Origin: Stutzerimonas stutzeri | GTDB taxonomy: Bacteria > Pseudomonadota > Gammaproteobacteria > Pseudomonadales > Pseudomonadaceae | Reading direction: 5' to 3' | DNA length: 64,000 bases | Assembly: GCF_002909485.1 (NCBI RefSeq) | Contig: NZ_PPXG01000010.1 | Span: 62,001-126,000 of the forward strand | Part shown: positions 54,606 through 64,000 of the stretch, piece by piece | Layout of the letters: the number at the start of each line of letters is the position of its first letter | Position numbering within the stretch: the stretch's first letter is position 1 | Notes under the pieces: model-generated | The model's database searches: none | What the model saw: only the letters and a program-made list of their open reading frames with translations | Told to the model about the DNA's origin: nothing | Made by a program: the position numbers and the translations under genes

Positions 54606-55515
54606 GGCGCTTGTTCCTCAGCTCGGAATACAGGTACGGCACGATGATCGCCATCACCGCGCCAAGCATCAGCATGGCGCTGGCTGCACCCAGTCCCATC
54701 TGGCCGCGTGTGAAGGTGTGGGCGTACATGAACATCGCCGGCAGATCGCTGGAGTAGCCCGGCCCACCGGCAGTCATCGCCGCCACCAGGTCGAAGCTCT
54801 TGATCGCGATGTGGGCGAGAATCATCAAGGCGCTGAAGAACACCGGGCGCAAACTCGGCAACACGATGCGCAGGTAGATGGTCGGCAGGCTCGCACCATC
54901 CACCTGAGCAGCGCGGATGATCGACTGATCGACGCTGCGCAGACCGGCGAGGAACAGCGCCATGACGAACCCGGAGGCCTGCCACACCGCGGCGATCACC
55001 AGGCAATAGATGACCCGATCCGGATCGACCAGCCAGTCGAAGCGAAAGCCTTCCCAGCCCCAGTCGCGCAGCAGCTTGTCCAGGCCCAGGCCAGGATTGA
55101 GCAGCCACTGCCAGGCGGTGCCGGTGACGATCATCGACAACGCCATGGGATACAGGTAGATGGTGCGGATCAGCCCTTCGCGGCGGATACGCTGGTCCAG
55201 CAGCACGGCGAGCACGACGCCGATAAGCAGGCTGATGGCGATGAACAATCCACCAAAAACCAGCAGGTTCTGGCTGGCGACCCACCAGCGATCGTTGTCC
55301 CACAGGCGCTCGTACTGCTGCAGGCCGACCCATTTGTAGCTGGGCATGAAGCGTGAATTGGTGAACGAGAGCAGGAAGGTCCAGCCGATGTAGGCGTAGA
55401 AACCGACCAGCACGATCAGCATGCTCGGCGCCAGCACCAGCTTGGGCAGCCAGCGCTGCAGGGCGTCGAACGGCGAGGCTTTGGCGGGCCTGGCTTGAAG
55501 CGCGATGGAGCTCAT
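54598..55515 (-). CDS. gtsB: carbohydrate ABC transporter permease (MalF-like)
   Basis: 305 residues from ATG 55515 (AGGGA upstream). Six helices, with the coupling loop RSVDQSIIRAAQVDGASLPT followed by YLRIVLPSLRP. Partner of GtsC; the shorter open frame reading in another phase over the same DNA is not a gene. Confidence 0.92.
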   Translation of the reverse strand: MSSIALQARPAKASPFDALQRWLPKLVLAPSMLIVLVGFYAYIGWTFLLSFTNSRFMPSYKWVGLQQYERLWDNDRWWVASQNLLVFGGLFIAISLLIGVVLAVLLDQRIRREGLIRTIYLYPMALSMIVTGTAWQWLLNPGLGLDKLLRDWGWEGFRFDWLVDPDRVIYCLVIAAVWQASGFVMALFLAGLRSVDQSIIRAAQVDGASLPTIYLRIVLPSLRPVFFSALMILAHIAIKSFDLVAAMTAGGPGYSSDLPAMFMYAHTFTRGQMGLGAASAMLMLGAVMAIIVPYLYSELRNKRHV

Positions 55516-55623
55516 GGATGTGATCCCTCATGGAAATCCGGGATGTCGTCGCCCGCAGCACAGGCGTGGGCCTGTACCGGGACGTACGTCAGGGAAGTGG
55601 GCAGACGCGGTCCGCCCTCAGCG

Positions 55624-56871
55624 TTACTGCACGGCTTTGATCGCTGCCGCGAGCTGCTTGGCCGCCTTTTGCGGGTCGGCCTTGGGGTCGTTGAAGAAGT
55701 TGGTGACGACGTCGAACACCGCGCCCTGCACGTAGCTAGAAGCAGCCATGCCATGGGTCAGACTGGGCTGCAGACCGCTGCCCTTGGCGGCTTCCTTGAA
55801 GTCGGTCATCGACTGCTGGGCGCAGGCATCGAACTCGCTCATGTCCTGGTCCTGGCGAACCGGAATCGAGCCCTTGTTCTGGTTGAAGAAGGTCTGGAAC
55901 TCAGGCTCCAGTACGGTGCGCGCCAGGTCTTCCTGGGCCTTGCGGTTGTCGTCGTTGCTGAGCTTGAACATCGCCAGGGAGTCGATATTGAAGGCGAAGC
56001 TGCCCTGGGTGCCGGGGAACGGCAGGCACTGATAGTCCTTGCCAGCCACCTTGTTGGCGGCAGTGAACTCGCTCTTGGCCCAGTCGCCCATGATCTGCAT
56101 GCCGGCCTTGCCGTCGATGACCATGCCGGTGGCACGGTTCCACTCCCGGCCAGCGGCGTCGGCGTCGATGTAGTCGCGCAGCTTCTTCAGCGCGGTAAAG
56201 GCCTGGACCATCTTGTCGCCGGTCAGGGTGTCGTTGTCCAGCTCGACGAAGGCCTTGTGGTAGTCGTCCGGGCCGAGAATGCTCAGTACGAAACCCTCGA
56301 ACACGGTGCCGTCCTGCCAGGGTTGGCCACCGTGGGCGACCGGAATGAAGCCGGCGGCCTTGAGTTTGTCGGCCGCGGCGAAGAACTCGTCGAGGGTCTT
56401 CGGCGGCTTGGCACCGGCCTTCTCGAACACCTCCGGATTGATCCACAGCCAGTTGACCCGGTGCACATTGACTGGCACGGCCACGTAGGAACCATCGTAC
56501 TGCATGATCTTGCGCACCTGCTCAGGCAGCAACTCATCCCAGCGCTCGGCCTTGGCGGTGTCATCGAGGTTGGCAAGCAGGCCGAGTTCGCCCCACTCTT
56601 GGATGTCTGGTCCTTTGATCTGCGCTGCGGAAGGCGGATTACCGGAAACGGCGCGGGTTTTCAGTACGGTCATGGCGGCCTCGCCGCCGCCGCCGGCTAC
56701 GGCGAAGTCCTTCCAGCTGTGGCCCTTCTGCTCTACCAGCTTCTGCAGGGTATCGGCCGCGCGCTTTTCACCGCCGGAGGTCCACCAGTGCAGAACTTCG
56801 ACTTCGCCGGCATGGGCGAAAACAGGCAGGGCAAGGGAAACGGAAAGAGCGAGACGATGGATCGCTTTCAT
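55624..56871 (-). CDS. gtsA: sugar ABC transporter substrate-binding protein
   Basis: 415 residues with a signal peptide ([14 protein letters not shown]) and the mature start [20 protein letters not shown], typical of glucose/mannose-binding proteins of the family-1 extracellular solute-binding type. It delivers sugar from the periplasm to GtsBC. The leader carries AAAAACAA near the ribosome binding site. First gene of gtsABCD-lamB. Confidence 0.93.
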   Translation of the reverse strand: MKAIHRLALSVSLALPVFAHAGEVEVLHWWTSGGEKRAADTLQKLVEQKGHSWKDFAVAGGGGEAAMTVLKTRAVSGNPPSAAQIKGPDIQEWGELGLLANLDDTAKAERWDELLPEQVRKIMQYDGSYVAVPVNVHRVNWLWINPEVFEKAGAKPPKTLDEFFAAADKLKAAGFIPVAHGGQPWQDGTVFEGFVLSILGPDDYHKAFVELDNDTLTGDKMVQAFTALKKLRDYIDADAAGREWNRATGMVIDGKAGMQIMGDWAKSEFTAANKVAGKDYQCLPFPGTQGSFAFNIDSLAMFKLSNDDNRKAQEDLARTVLEPEFQTFFNQNKGSIPVRQDQDMSEFDACAQQSMTDFKEAAKGSGLQPSLTHGMAASSYVQGAVFDVVTNFFNDPKADPQKAAKQLAAAIKAVQ

Positions 56872-56885
56872 GTAGAGGCACCTTC

Positions 56886-56893
56886 TTGTTTTT
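56886..56893 (-). promoter_or_regulatory. candidate Hfq/Crc (CA) motif in the gtsA leader
   Basis: Transcript-strand AAAAACAA, fitting AAnAAnAA, just upstream of the AAGG that serves as ribosome binding site. gtsA is a known type of Crc target in pseudomonads. Weaker match than the gltR and lamB motifs. Confidence 0.58.
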
Positions 56894-57029
56894 ATCCGGC
56901 AAGTCGTTGGTCGCTTGCGATGATCGAGTCTATGCGCAGAAAAATGGACACTGGGTAACGAAGGGATGGCCGATGGTCACCGGACGGTTACAAAGGTGCG
57001 ACAAGCGTAACGATGCGCACTGTGCGGGA

Positions 57030-58481
57030 TCAGCGTGGCAGCGTTAGCGTCACCCTCAGCCCTCCCTGCTGCAGGTTGCGCATGCTCAGCTCGCCGCCAT
57101 GGGCATGGGCGATGTTGCGCGCGATACCAAGCCCCAGCCCATAGCCCTGCTGCTGCCCGGAAAGCCGCACATGGGGTTCGAAGACGTGCTCCAGCCGCTG
57201 CTCCGGCACACCTGGCCCTTCGTCGTCGACATGCAGTACCAGCGTCTCCCTGTCATCTTCGACGTGCAGATGGGCACGCTCGCCGTACTTCAGGGCGTTA
57301 TCCAGCAGATTGCCAATGCAGCGCTTGAGCGCCAGCGGCTTGCCCGGATAAGTCGCCAAAGCCCGGCCGTCCAGCGTCACGCGAGTACCGTCGCAGGCCT
57401 GATAAGGCTCGACGATATGCTCGAGCAGCAGATTGAGATCCACCGCCTCGATGTTCTCGTGGATATCGGTGTCCTTCACGCACTGCAACGCGCCCTTGAC
57501 CAGCAGCTCCAGTTCGTCGAGGTCACGGGTGAATTTGACCTGCTGGGCTTCATCCTCCAGCAGTTCGACCCGCAGACGCAGTCGTGTGATGGGTGTGCGC
57601 AGGTCATGGGAAATGGCGCTGAACAGCTGGCCGCGCTCGGTCAAATAGCGACTGATACGTTCGCGCATGTTGTTGAAGGCACGACTCACCTCGACGATCT
57701 CGCTGGCGCCGGTTTCCGTCAGGGTTTTCACCTCGGCACCCAACGACAGTTCGCGAGCAGCCTTGGCCAGGCGCTTGAGCGGCCGGCTTTGCCAACGCAC
57801 CAGCAAGCCAATGAACAGCAGCAGAAAGGCGCTGGTCAGCACAATGAACCAGAGCTGCTGGACCGGCAGGCCCTCGTCTTCCAGGCTGACGTAGGGCGCC
57901 GGCATCAGCGAGGCCAGATAGAGCCATTCCTGCGGGGCGATCTGGATCTGCGTCACCAGTACCGGCGGTGAAAGCGGTTCGAGCCCCAGCGCGTAGTGCG
58001 CCCAGGAACGCGGCAGCTCATCGAGCTTGATGCCGCTGTTGAAAATTCGCAGATCGTCCGGGCTGACGAACTCGATGGTCAGGTCCACTTCCCCACCGAG
58101 CCGTTGACGTAACACCTGCTCGACTTCATGCAGGACGACTCGCTTGCGTGGCGTTTCGGGGAGGATTTTCATGTCCAGCGGCTTGTCGTTGAGCGACACG
58201 AAAAAGCGCGTACCACCCATGCTGCGCAACTGATCGAGCACCAGCGGCCGATACCCCAAGGGCAGCGAGCGAAAGTAGCTGACACTGGCCGCCATGGACT
58301 GCGCCAGGCTGCGGGCGCTGGTGAGCAATCCTTCCATCTGGCTGGCACGCAGCTGCGATAGCCAGATCAGGCTGGACAGGCCCTGAGCCAACAATACTGC
58401 CAACAAGGTCAGCAGCAACATGCGCCCAAGCAGCGAGCGCGGCACCAGCCGCAGGCGCCGCCGCTCAGTGTGCAGATGCAT
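57030..58481 (-). CDS. gtrS: sensor histidine kinase of the glucose uptake system
   Basis: 483 residues. Two membrane helices (about 18-36 and 212-230) flank a periplasmic sensor domain of about 175 residues. HAMP follows, then the H-box FSAISHDLRTPITRLRLRVE, N-box NLLDNALKYG and G-box DDEGPGVPEQR with GYGLGLGIARNIA. In P. aeruginosa the equivalent kinase responds to glucose-derived compounds and controls gts and porin genes with GltR. Overlaps the gltR stop by 17 bp. Confidence 0.92.
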   Translation of the reverse strand: MHLHTERRRLRLVPRSLLGRMLLLTLLAVLLAQGLSSLIWLSQLRASQMEGLLTSARSLAQSMAASVSYFRSLPLGYRPLVLDQLRSMGGTRFFVSLNDKPLDMKILPETPRKRVVLHEVEQVLRQRLGGEVDLTIEFVSPDDLRIFNSGIKLDELPRSWAHYALGLEPLSPPVLVTQIQIAPQEWLYLASLMPAPYVSLEDEGLPVQQLWFIVLTSAFLLLFIGLLVRWQSRPLKRLAKAARELSLGAEVKTLTETGASEIVEVSRAFNNMRERISRYLTERGQLFSAISHDLRTPITRLRLRVELLEDEAQQVKFTRDLDELELLVKGALQCVKDTDIHENIEAVDLNLLLEHIVEPYQACDGTRVTLDGRALATYPGKPLALKRCIGNLLDNALKYGERAHLHVEDDRETLVLHVDDEGPGVPEQRLEHVFEPHVRLSGQQQGYGLGLGIARNIAHAHGGELSMRNLQQGGLRVTLTLPR

Positions 58482-59199
58482 GGTGCGGCGTTACCTGGGT
58501 AGCCAATAGATAGCCGCAGCCGCGCACGGTACGAATCAGACGCGGCGACTTGCCGGTATCGCGCAGGCGCTGGCGTAGCCGACTGACCGCCATGTCGACG
58601 ATGCGCTCCAGGGGCATCACCTCACGCCCGCGAGTGGCGTTGGCAATGGTGTCGCGGTCGAGGATCTGCTGCGGATGGTCGAGAAACAGCTTTAGCAGGG
58701 CGAAGTCTGCACCGGAGAGGAAAACCTCTTCGCCGTCGGCGTGAAATAGACGATGACTGATCATGTCCAGTCTCCACTCATCGAACGCCAGCACATCGCT
58801 GCCGCGCTCCTGAGCGAAGCTCACGCGACGTAGCAGCGCCTTTATCCGCGCCAGCAACTCGCGCGGACTGAACGGTTTGCCCAGATAGTCGTCGGCACCA
58901 AGCTCCAGGCCGATCACTCGGTCGGTTTCGTCGGAACTGGCGGTGAGCATGATGATCGGCATCGAGGCCAGCCGTTCATGCTGGCGAATCCAGCGGCACA
59001 AGCTGAAGCCGTCCTCGTCGGGCAGCATGACGTCGAGAATCACCAGATCGGCCGGCTCGGCGCACAGCGCCGCGCGAAACTGCGCGCCGTCCGGCACGCC
59101 GCGCACTTGAAAGCCCGAGCGGCTGAGATAGGTCTGCAACAGTTCGCGGATTTCCTGATCGTCATCGACCAGAAGGATGTTCTTACCTGCTTGGCTCAC
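58465..59199 (-). CDS. gltR: response regulator of the OmpR type, glucose uptake
   Basis: 244 residues. The start is a GTG at 59199, supported by AGGGA six bases upstream. Receiver domain with acidic pair LVDDDQE, phosphoacceptor in [13 protein letters not shown] and Lys in [11 protein letters not shown]-terminal winged helix ([20 protein letters not shown] and [20 protein letters not shown]). It pairs with the downstream kinase gene. The leader has an AACAACAA motif adjacent to the ribosome binding site. Confidence 0.93.
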   Translation of the reverse strand: MSQAGKNILLVDDDQEIRELLQTYLSRSGFQVRGVPDGAQFRAALCAEPADLVILDVMLPDEDGFSLCRWIRQHERLASMPIIMLTASSDETDRVIGLELGADDYLGKPFSPRELLARIKALLRRVSFAQERGSDVLAFDEWRLDMISHRLFHADGEEVFLSGADFALLKLFLDHPQQILDRDTIANATRGREVMPLERIVDMAVSRLRQRLRDTGKSPRLIRTVRGCGYLLATQVTPHHASAH

Positions 59200-59212
59200 G
59201 TCACGTCCCTTT

Positions 59213-59220
59213 TTGTTGTT
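59213..59220 (-). promoter_or_regulatory. candidate Hfq/Crc (CA) motif in the gltR leader
   Basis: Transcript-strand AACAACAA, two bases upstream of the AGGGA ribosome binding site (complement of 59206-59210). Same sequence and placement as in the lamB leader. Confidence 0.7.
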
Positions 59221-59253
59221 ATGAGGTCACCCGTCGACCCGACATGCCGCAGC

Positions 59254-60216
59254 CTAGGCTCCTTCCAACAACGGTTGCAATGCCACGCCCGCGCCTTCGA
59301 GGCCTGGGTACGGCGCGGTCACCAGCCAGACCGGCAGGCGATCGAAATAGCGGCTCATCTGCCCCTTATCGCGCAGCGCCTCGCTGAAACCGCTACGCAG
59401 GAAAAATTCGGCGAAACGGGGTACCACACCGCCAACGATGTATACGCCGCCGCGAGCGCCGAGGGTCAGCACGTTATCGCCGACGATACGCCCCAACCAG
59501 CGGCAGAACTGCTCCAATACCGCCGTCGCGTATACGTCTCCTGTCAGCGCAGCAGCGGTAATGCCCGCAGGCGAGTCGAACGCAACCTGTTGCCGATCCA
59601 GCGCGCAGCAGGCGCGGTAAAGCGTCAGCAAACCTGGGCCACTGAGCACAGCTTCCGCGTTCACGTGACCGAGGGAGCGATGCAACTGGGCCCAGATCGC
59701 GGCCTCGCGTTCACTGCCAATCGGCAGGCAAATATGTCCGCCCTCCCCCGGCAGGGCACGCCAACCAGCGCCCGCCAATGGCAGCAGCCCGGCAACCCCA
59801 AGCCCGGTGCCGGGCCCTATGACCAGCCGTGGCCGTCCCGGTTCAGGCTCACCCTCACAAACCGTGATGCGCTCGCCATCGTGCAGCCGCGTCATCCCGA
59901 GAGCCATGGCGGTGAAGTCGTTGATCAGCAGCAACTCTTTCACGCCCAGTTCGCGGCAGAACGCTTCGCGACTCAGCTGCCAATGATTATTGGTGAAACG
60001 GAAAAGATCACCGCCCACCGGCCCGGCGCAGGCCAGGCAAACGGCTTCGAGCGCCTCCAACGGCTGATCGACCTCACTCAGATACGCCCGGATCGCCAGC
60101 TCCGGCCGAGCATGATCGGCTGTGGGAATCACACGAATCTGTTCGATGCGCTGATCACGCCAGAGCGCGAAGCGTGCATTGGTACCACCGATGTCTCCGA
60201 CCAGCGCGGTTTTCAT
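59254..60216 (-). CDS. glk: glucokinase
   Basis: 320 residues from ATG 60216 (GGAGGCGCTCAA upstream), overlapping the edd stop (ATGA). Phosphate motif [13 protein letters not shown] at the start, then [16 protein letters not shown] and [16 protein letters not shown]. It phosphorylates glucose in the cytoplasm and feeds the Entner-Doudoroff route begun by edd. Co-transcribed with edd. Confidence 0.95.
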   Translation of the reverse strand: MKTALVGDIGGTNARFALWRDQRIEQIRVIPTADHARPELAIRAYLSEVDQPLEALEAVCLACAGPVGGDLFRFTNNHWQLSREAFCRELGVKELLLINDFTAMALGMTRLHDGERITVCEGEPEPGRPRLVIGPGTGLGVAGLLPLAGAGWRALPGEGGHICLPIGSEREAAIWAQLHRSLGHVNAEAVLSGPGLLTLYRACCALDRQQVAFDSPAGITAAALTGDVYATAVLEQFCRWLGRIVGDNVLTLGARGGVYIVGGVVPRFAEFFLRSGFSEALRDKGQMSRYFDRLPVWLVTAPYPGLEGAGVALQPLLEGA

Positions 60217-62042
60217 TTGAGCGCCTCCAGGCTCTCGGTAAAGGCACTGGCGCCCTGCTCCGCCGTGCTGAAGGACGCACGCATGAATGCAAACAGCTCG
60301 CGACCACAGCCGATGCCCATGTCTTCGGGACGAATCGCCGGTTCTCGCGCATCCCATTCGACGGGATCGACCAGTGCGCGCAGCTCGCCGGTCTCGCCAT
60401 CGACGCGGATGATGTCGCCGTCTCGCACCCGCGCCAGCGGTCCGCCGTCCAGCGCCTCCGGGCAGACATGGATAGCCGCCGGGACCTTGCCCGATGCGCC
60501 GGACATACGCCCATCGGTGACCAGCGCCACCTTGTACCCGCGGTCCTGCAGCACGCCGAGGAACGGCGTCAGCTTGTGCAACTCGGGCATGCCATTGGCT
60601 TTGGGCCCCTGAAAGCGCACCACCGCAACGAAGTCACACTCCAGCTCGCCGGCCTTGAACGCGGTCGCCAGCTCACTCTGATCGATGAACACCCGCGCCG
60701 GCGCCTGGACCACACGGTGTTCCGGCGCCACGGCGGAAATCTTGGTGACGCCGCGGCCGAGGTTGCCCTCCAGTACACGCAGCCCGCCTTCCGGTGAGAA
60801 AGGCCGGTCAGCCGGACGGAGGATGTTTTCATCGAGGCTCTGCGTCGGGCCGTCACGCCAGACCAGCTTGTCACCGTCGAGGAACGGCTCCTGGATGTAG
60901 CGTCGCAGCCCCTTGCCGACGACAGTGTGCACGTCCTCATGCAACAGTCCGGCGTCGAGCAGCGTGCGCACCATGAACGGTACCCCGCCACAGGCATGGA
61001 AATGGTTCACATCGGCCTGGCCGTTGGGGTAGACCTTGGCCAGCGTCGGCACCACTTCGGAAAGCTCCGCCATGTCCTGCCAGGTCAGCTGGATGCCAGC
61101 GGCACGGGCGAACGCCGGGATATGCAGGGTGTGATTGGTCGACCCCCCGGTGGCGCTGAGCGCAACCACCGAGTTGACGATGGATTTCTCGTCGACTACC
61201 TGACACAGCGGCGTGTAATTGCCCGCCTGATGGGTCAGGCGCGTCACCTGATGCGCCGCCTCTCGAGTCAGGGCATCGCGCAACGGCGTGTAAGGGTTGA
61301 CGAACGAGGAGCCCGGCAGATGCAGGCCCATGATCTCCATCACCACCTGATTGGTATTGGCCGTGCCATAGAAGGTGCAGGTGCCTGGGCTGTGATAGGA
61401 ATTCATTTCCGACTCCAGCAGCTCCTCGCGGCTGGCCTTGCCCTCGGCGTAACGCTGGCGAACTTCCGCTTTCGCCTTATTGGGGATCCCCGATGGCATC
61501 GGCCCGCCGGGCACGAAAATCGTCGGCAGGTGGCCGAAACGCAGGGCGCCGATCATCAGACCAGGCACGATCTTGTCGCAAATGCCGAGCATCAATGCGG
61601 CATCGAACATGTTGTGCGACAGCGCAACTGCCGTGCTCATGGCGATAACTTCGCGACTGGCCAGGCTCATCTCCATGCCGGCTTCGCCTTGGGTAACACC
61701 ATCGCACATGGCCGGCACGCCACCGGCGAACTGTCCGACCGAGCCAATTTCGCGCAATGCCTGGCGAATCGCTTCCGGGAAGTGCTCGTAAGGCTGATGC
61801 GCCGAGAGCATGTCGTTGTAAGCCGAGACGATGGCCACGTTGGCCGCATTCATCAGGCGCAGGCTCTGCTTGTCCTCGCCGGAATTGCAGCCGGCGACGC
61901 CATGGGCGAAATTGGCGCACTGCAGCTTGCCCCGCTGCGGACCTTCGCTGGCGGCGGCGGCCATCATCGCCAGATAGCGCTCGCGGGTCTTGCGGCTACG
62001 CTCGACCAGGCGCTCGGTAACTTCTAGAACTCGCGGATGCAT
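60213..62042 (-). CDS. edd: phosphogluconate dehydratase
   Basis: 609 residues from ATG 62042 (CAGGAGTAAGGC upstream). IlvD/Edd family: [20 protein letters not shown] with a cluster cysteine, a second in [35 protein letters not shown], and [20 protein letters not shown] near the end. It converts 6-phosphogluconate to KDPG, the key Entner-Doudoroff step. First gene of edd-glk-gltR-gtrS; a four-half-site operator-like array lies 22-56 bp upstream. Confidence 0.97.
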   Translation of the reverse strand: MHPRVLEVTERLVERSRKTRERYLAMMAAAASEGPQRGKLQCANFAHGVAGCNSGEDKQSLRLMNAANVAIVSAYNDMLSAHQPYEHFPEAIRQALREIGSVGQFAGGVPAMCDGVTQGEAGMEMSLASREVIAMSTAVALSHNMFDAALMLGICDKIVPGLMIGALRFGHLPTIFVPGGPMPSGIPNKAKAEVRQRYAEGKASREELLESEMNSYHSPGTCTFYGTANTNQVVMEIMGLHLPGSSFVNPYTPLRDALTREAAHQVTRLTHQAGNYTPLCQVVDEKSIVNSVVALSATGGSTNHTLHIPAFARAAGIQLTWQDMAELSEVVPTLAKVYPNGQADVNHFHACGGVPFMVRTLLDAGLLHEDVHTVVGKGLRRYIQEPFLDGDKLVWRDGPTQSLDENILRPADRPFSPEGGLRVLEGNLGRGVTKISAVAPEHRVVQAPARVFIDQSELATAFKAGELECDFVAVVRFQGPKANGMPELHKLTPFLGVLQDRGYKVALVTDGRMSGASGKVPAAIHVCPEALDGGPLARVRDGDIIRVDGETGELRALVDPVEWDAREPAIRPEDMGIGCGRELFAFMRASFSTAEQGASAFTESLEALK

Positions 62043-62063
62043 GCCTTACTCCTGCTGCAAAAC

Positions 62064-62098
62064 TCAACTGTTTGTTGAACGACTCAACGTTTGGTTGA
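62064..62098 (-). promoter_or_regulatory. tandem operator-like array upstream of edd
   Basis: Four alternating half-sites, TCAAC (62064), GTTGA (62074), TCAAC (62084) and GTTGA (62094), start exactly 10 bp apart, giving two or three stacked palindromes on one DNA face. They lie 22-56 bp before the edd ATG. HexR is the usual edd repressor in pseudomonads, but this does not clearly match its reported site, so the regulator is left open. The rest of 62043-62268 shows no gene. Confidence 0.65.
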
Positions 62099-62268
62099 AA
62101 GCTCTGACAACCATAAACCATCCAGGGTCAGTTGGCGTTCAGACACGACGCAACGCCGCCGCTCGAAGCAACGGCAGGCAAGTAGTTGGCACAATGGCTG
62201 ATGGACGCAGGCTTGCGAGGAGGGAAAATGCGAGGGCAATGCCGATAAAAAACCTGAAAAATATGGTG

Positions 62269-63039
62269 TTACGGCGCCGGTTTCTCCTCAGCCGGCTCGT
62301 CTGTAGCTTCTTCTGCATCCAACAGATCATCGAAATCTGTCTTGAGCCCCTGCTCCATGCCGTCAAGCTCGGCCAGCAAGCTGCGGAAGCTGGTTTGCTC
62401 GGGTAGCGGCGCCAGAGGCTCGTCCGCAGCCTCATCGGCGCGTGCCTGCAAGGCAACAGGCACGGGCGCGTCCTCATCGTCGAGCATCGGCCGCAGCTCC
62501 GGTTCCATCTCGCGCAGCACGGCCAGCGGCGGCAGCTCATCAAGGTTTTTCAGGTTGAAATGGTCGAGAAACTGGCGGGTGGTGGCGAACATCGCCGGCC
62601 GACCAGGCACGTCACGATGACCGACCACGCGAATCCACTCGCGCTCCTGTAGCGTCTTGACGATCTGACTGTTGACCGCAACGCCACGGATGTCCTCGAT
62701 CTCGCCACGGGTGATCGGCTGGCGGTAAGCGATCAGCGCCAGGGTCTCCAACAGCGCGCGGGAATAGCGCTGCGGGCGCTCTTCCCACAACCGACCAACC
62801 CAGGGTGAAAAGCGCTGACGCACCTGCAGGCGGTAACCGCTGGCCACTTCCTTGAGCTCGAACGCGCGGCCCTTGCAGGATTTTTCCAGCACCTCAAGGG
62901 CCTTCTTCAGCAGCGCCGAGGAAGGCCGCTCGCCTTCCTCGAAGAGTTCGCTGAGGCGCTCAAGGGAAAGCGGCTTGCCGGAGGCGAGCAGAAAGGCTTC
63001 GAGCAGCGAAGCGAGATCCTTGGGATCGGACAGGTCCAC
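62269..63039 (-). CDS. scpB: segregation and condensation protein B
   Basis: 256 residues from GTG 63039, chosen because AGGAG lies six bases upstream and 19 bp after the scpA stop; the ATG codons further upstream lie inside scpA. Two winged-helix domains are visible: DLASLLEAFLLASGKPLSLE, then ALLETLALIAYRQPITRGEI and RGVAVNSQIVKTLQEREWIR. The acidic, proline-rich tail is longer than in many ScpB proteins. It works with ScpA and SMC in chromosome organisation. Confidence 0.94.
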   Translation of the reverse strand: MDLSDPKDLASLLEAFLLASGKPLSLERLSELFEEGERPSSALLKKALEVLEKSCKGRAFELKEVASGYRLQVRQRFSPWVGRLWEERPQRYSRALLETLALIAYRQPITRGEIEDIRGVAVNSQIVKTLQEREWIRVVGHRDVPGRPAMFATTRQFLDHFNLKNLDELPPLAVLREMEPELRPMLDDEDAPVPVALQARADEAADEPLAPLPEQTSFRSLLAELDGMEQGLKTDFDDLLDAEEATDEPAEEKPAP

Positions 63040-63058
63040 GATTGACTCCTGCAAATGC

Positions 63059-63880
63059 CTATTCGGTACGACTACGCACATGGATCGGCGCAAAGGGCTC
63101 ATTCTGCACCAGCTCGACCAGCAACTCCTTGATCAGCTCGAGCACGGCCATGAAGGTCACCACCACGCCAAGGCGCCCTTCCTCGATCCTGAACAGCGTC
63201 ACGAAGGGGACGAAGGCGCCGCCTTTCAAGCGTTCGAGCACTTCGCTCATACGCTCGCGGGTCGACAGCGCTTCGCGGGTGACCTGGTGGCTCTCGAACA
63301 TATCGGCACGGCGCAGCACTTCGGCCATCGACACCAGCAGCTCCTCGAGGCTGACATCCGGCAGCAGCTTGCGTGCCCGCGCCTCGGGCGCATCGAGGCG
63401 CGGCACCTGCAGGTCGCGGCCGACACGTGGCAGCTCGTCGATGTCTTCGGCAGCCGCTTTGAAACGCTCGTACTCCTGCAGCCGACGGATCAGCTCGGCA
63501 CGTGGGTCGTCTTCTTCATCGGCCACCTCGGCCGAGCGCGGCAGGAGCATGCGCGACTTGATCTCGGCAAGCATCGCGGCCATCACCAGATACTCGGCCG
63601 CCAGCTCCAGCCGCACCGACTTCATCAGCTCGACGTAGCCCATGTACTGACGAGTTATCTCCGCCACGGGAATGTCGAGAATGTCGATGTTCTGCTTGCG
63701 GATCAGGTAGAGCAATAGATCCAGAGGGCCTTCGAACGCTTCGAGAATGACCTCCAGCGCGTCCGGCGGGATATACAGATCCAGCGGCAGCTCGGTGACG
63801 GCCTCGCCATAGACCAGCGCCAGCCGCAGCTGCTCACCGGGCTGGATCGTTACGATGCTGTGAGACTCGCTCTGCTGCAT
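63059..63880 (-). CDS. scpA: segregation and condensation protein A
   Basis: 273 residues from ATG 63880, with AAGGA at a good distance; an ATG two codons upstream (63886) has its site too close. The kleisin start AFEGPLDLLLYLIRKQNIDI and the C-terminal winged helix (FVPFVTLFRIEEGRLGVVVT, then FMAVLELIKELLVEL) are both clear. It bridges SMC heads. Upstream is the end of trpS, as in many pseudomonads. Confidence 0.95.
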   Translation of the reverse strand: MQQSESHSIVTIQPGEQLRLALVYGEAVTELPLDLYIPPDALEVILEAFEGPLDLLLYLIRKQNIDILDIPVAEITRQYMGYVELMKSVRLELAAEYLVMAAMLAEIKSRMLLPRSAEVADEEDDPRAELIRRLQEYERFKAAAEDIDELPRVGRDLQVPRLDAPEARARKLLPDVSLEELLVSMAEVLRRADMFESHQVTREALSTRERMSEVLERLKGGAFVPFVTLFRIEEGRLGVVVTFMAVLELIKELLVELVQNEPFAPIHVRSRTE

Positions 63881-63910
63881 GGACATCCTTGAGGCTGCGC
63901 GGGACGGCAG

Positions 63911-64000
63911 TCAGCGATAATTCAGGCCCATGGCCTGGCGTACTTCAATCAGCGTCTCACGGGCTTCGTCGCGGGCTCGGTCGGCGCCTTCGGCAAGGAT
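63911..64000 (-). CDS. trpS: tryptophan--tRNA ligase, C-terminal end (partial)
   Basis: The last 29 codons before a TGA at 63911-63913, running off the right edge. The translation has the helical TrpS ending (EGADRARDEARETLIEV, then AMGLNYR). The trpS-scpA-scpB order supports the call. The catalytic part is outside the window. Confidence 0.8.
   Translation of the reverse strand: MLAEGADRARDEARETLIEVRQAMGLNYR

Noticed and set aside
58978..60612. 544-codon open frame on the + strand
   Set aside because: Antisense to gltR, glk and edd, all recognisable families; the composition is that of a mirrored frame.
62043..62268. Canonical HexR site before edd
   Set aside because: The array present does not clearly match a TTGT-N7/8-ACAA type site, so I did not name HexR as the regulator.

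Overview
The window is high-GC gammaproteobacterial chromosome. Gene content and order point to Pseudomonas sensu lato, most likely the Stutzerimonas (Pseudomonas) stutzeri group; this is inferred from protein resemblance and remembered gene order, with no search run. It holds about 56 protein genes, densely packed and mostly housekeeping or core metabolism. I saw no rRNA, tRNA, CRISPR array, prophage or complete insertion sequence.

Layout. 1-3603: end of a MoxR-associated Bat locus (VWA protein, VWA-TPR protein, BatD). 3785-5597: nasS-nasT nitrate sensor and antiterminator. 5714-7088: a thioesterase-fold protein and a PfkB-type phosphofructokinase. 7620-22311: nitrate assimilation (nasA transporter, PP2C-kinase fusion, nirB, nirD, nasC, cobA), interrupted at 10.6-15.3 kb by a signalling block (GAF/GGDEF/EAL protein, chemoreceptor, XRE regulator, small unknown protein). 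22397-25859: RND exporter and a Ycf48-like protein. 26232-33065: pepN and a run of small genes ending in a nadK-phosphoesterase-rhomboid operon. 33277-37696: DUF1853, chrA, a TauE/SafE permease, a LysR regulator, rraB. 37903-41882: the Anbu proteasome-like operon. 42060-51232: speE, alkA, methionine salvage (mtnB, mtnD, mtnC), an MFS gene, aroC and neighbours. 51243-62042: glucose uptake and Entner-Doudoroff genes (lamB-type porin, gts ABC transporter, two-component system, glk, edd). 62269-64000: scpB, scpA and the end of trpS.

How the parts work together. The strongest regulatory story is nitrate assimilation. nasST, nasA and nirB each have a GG-N10-GC sigma-54 promoter. The nasA and nirB leaders carry hexaloop hairpins with A at loop position 1 and G at position 4, the signature of ANTAR-protein targets. 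In both leaders the last hairpin uses the same loop (AAAGGC) and shares bases with the 5' arm of an intrinsic terminator. NasT, encoded in this window, is the obvious antiterminator. The glucose block has a second layer: the 5' leaders of gltR, the porin gene and gtsA carry A-rich AAnAAnAA motifs near the ribosome binding site, as expected for Hfq/Crc catabolite repression. The edd promoter region has four half-sites in exact 10-bp register.

Other points of note: a 128-bp MITE-like element inserted in frame inside nasC, a family of AGGGTGG-bounded palindromic repeats, a degenerate GGDEF domain joined to an intact EAL domain, and a maltoporin-type porin where other pseudomonads usually have OprB.
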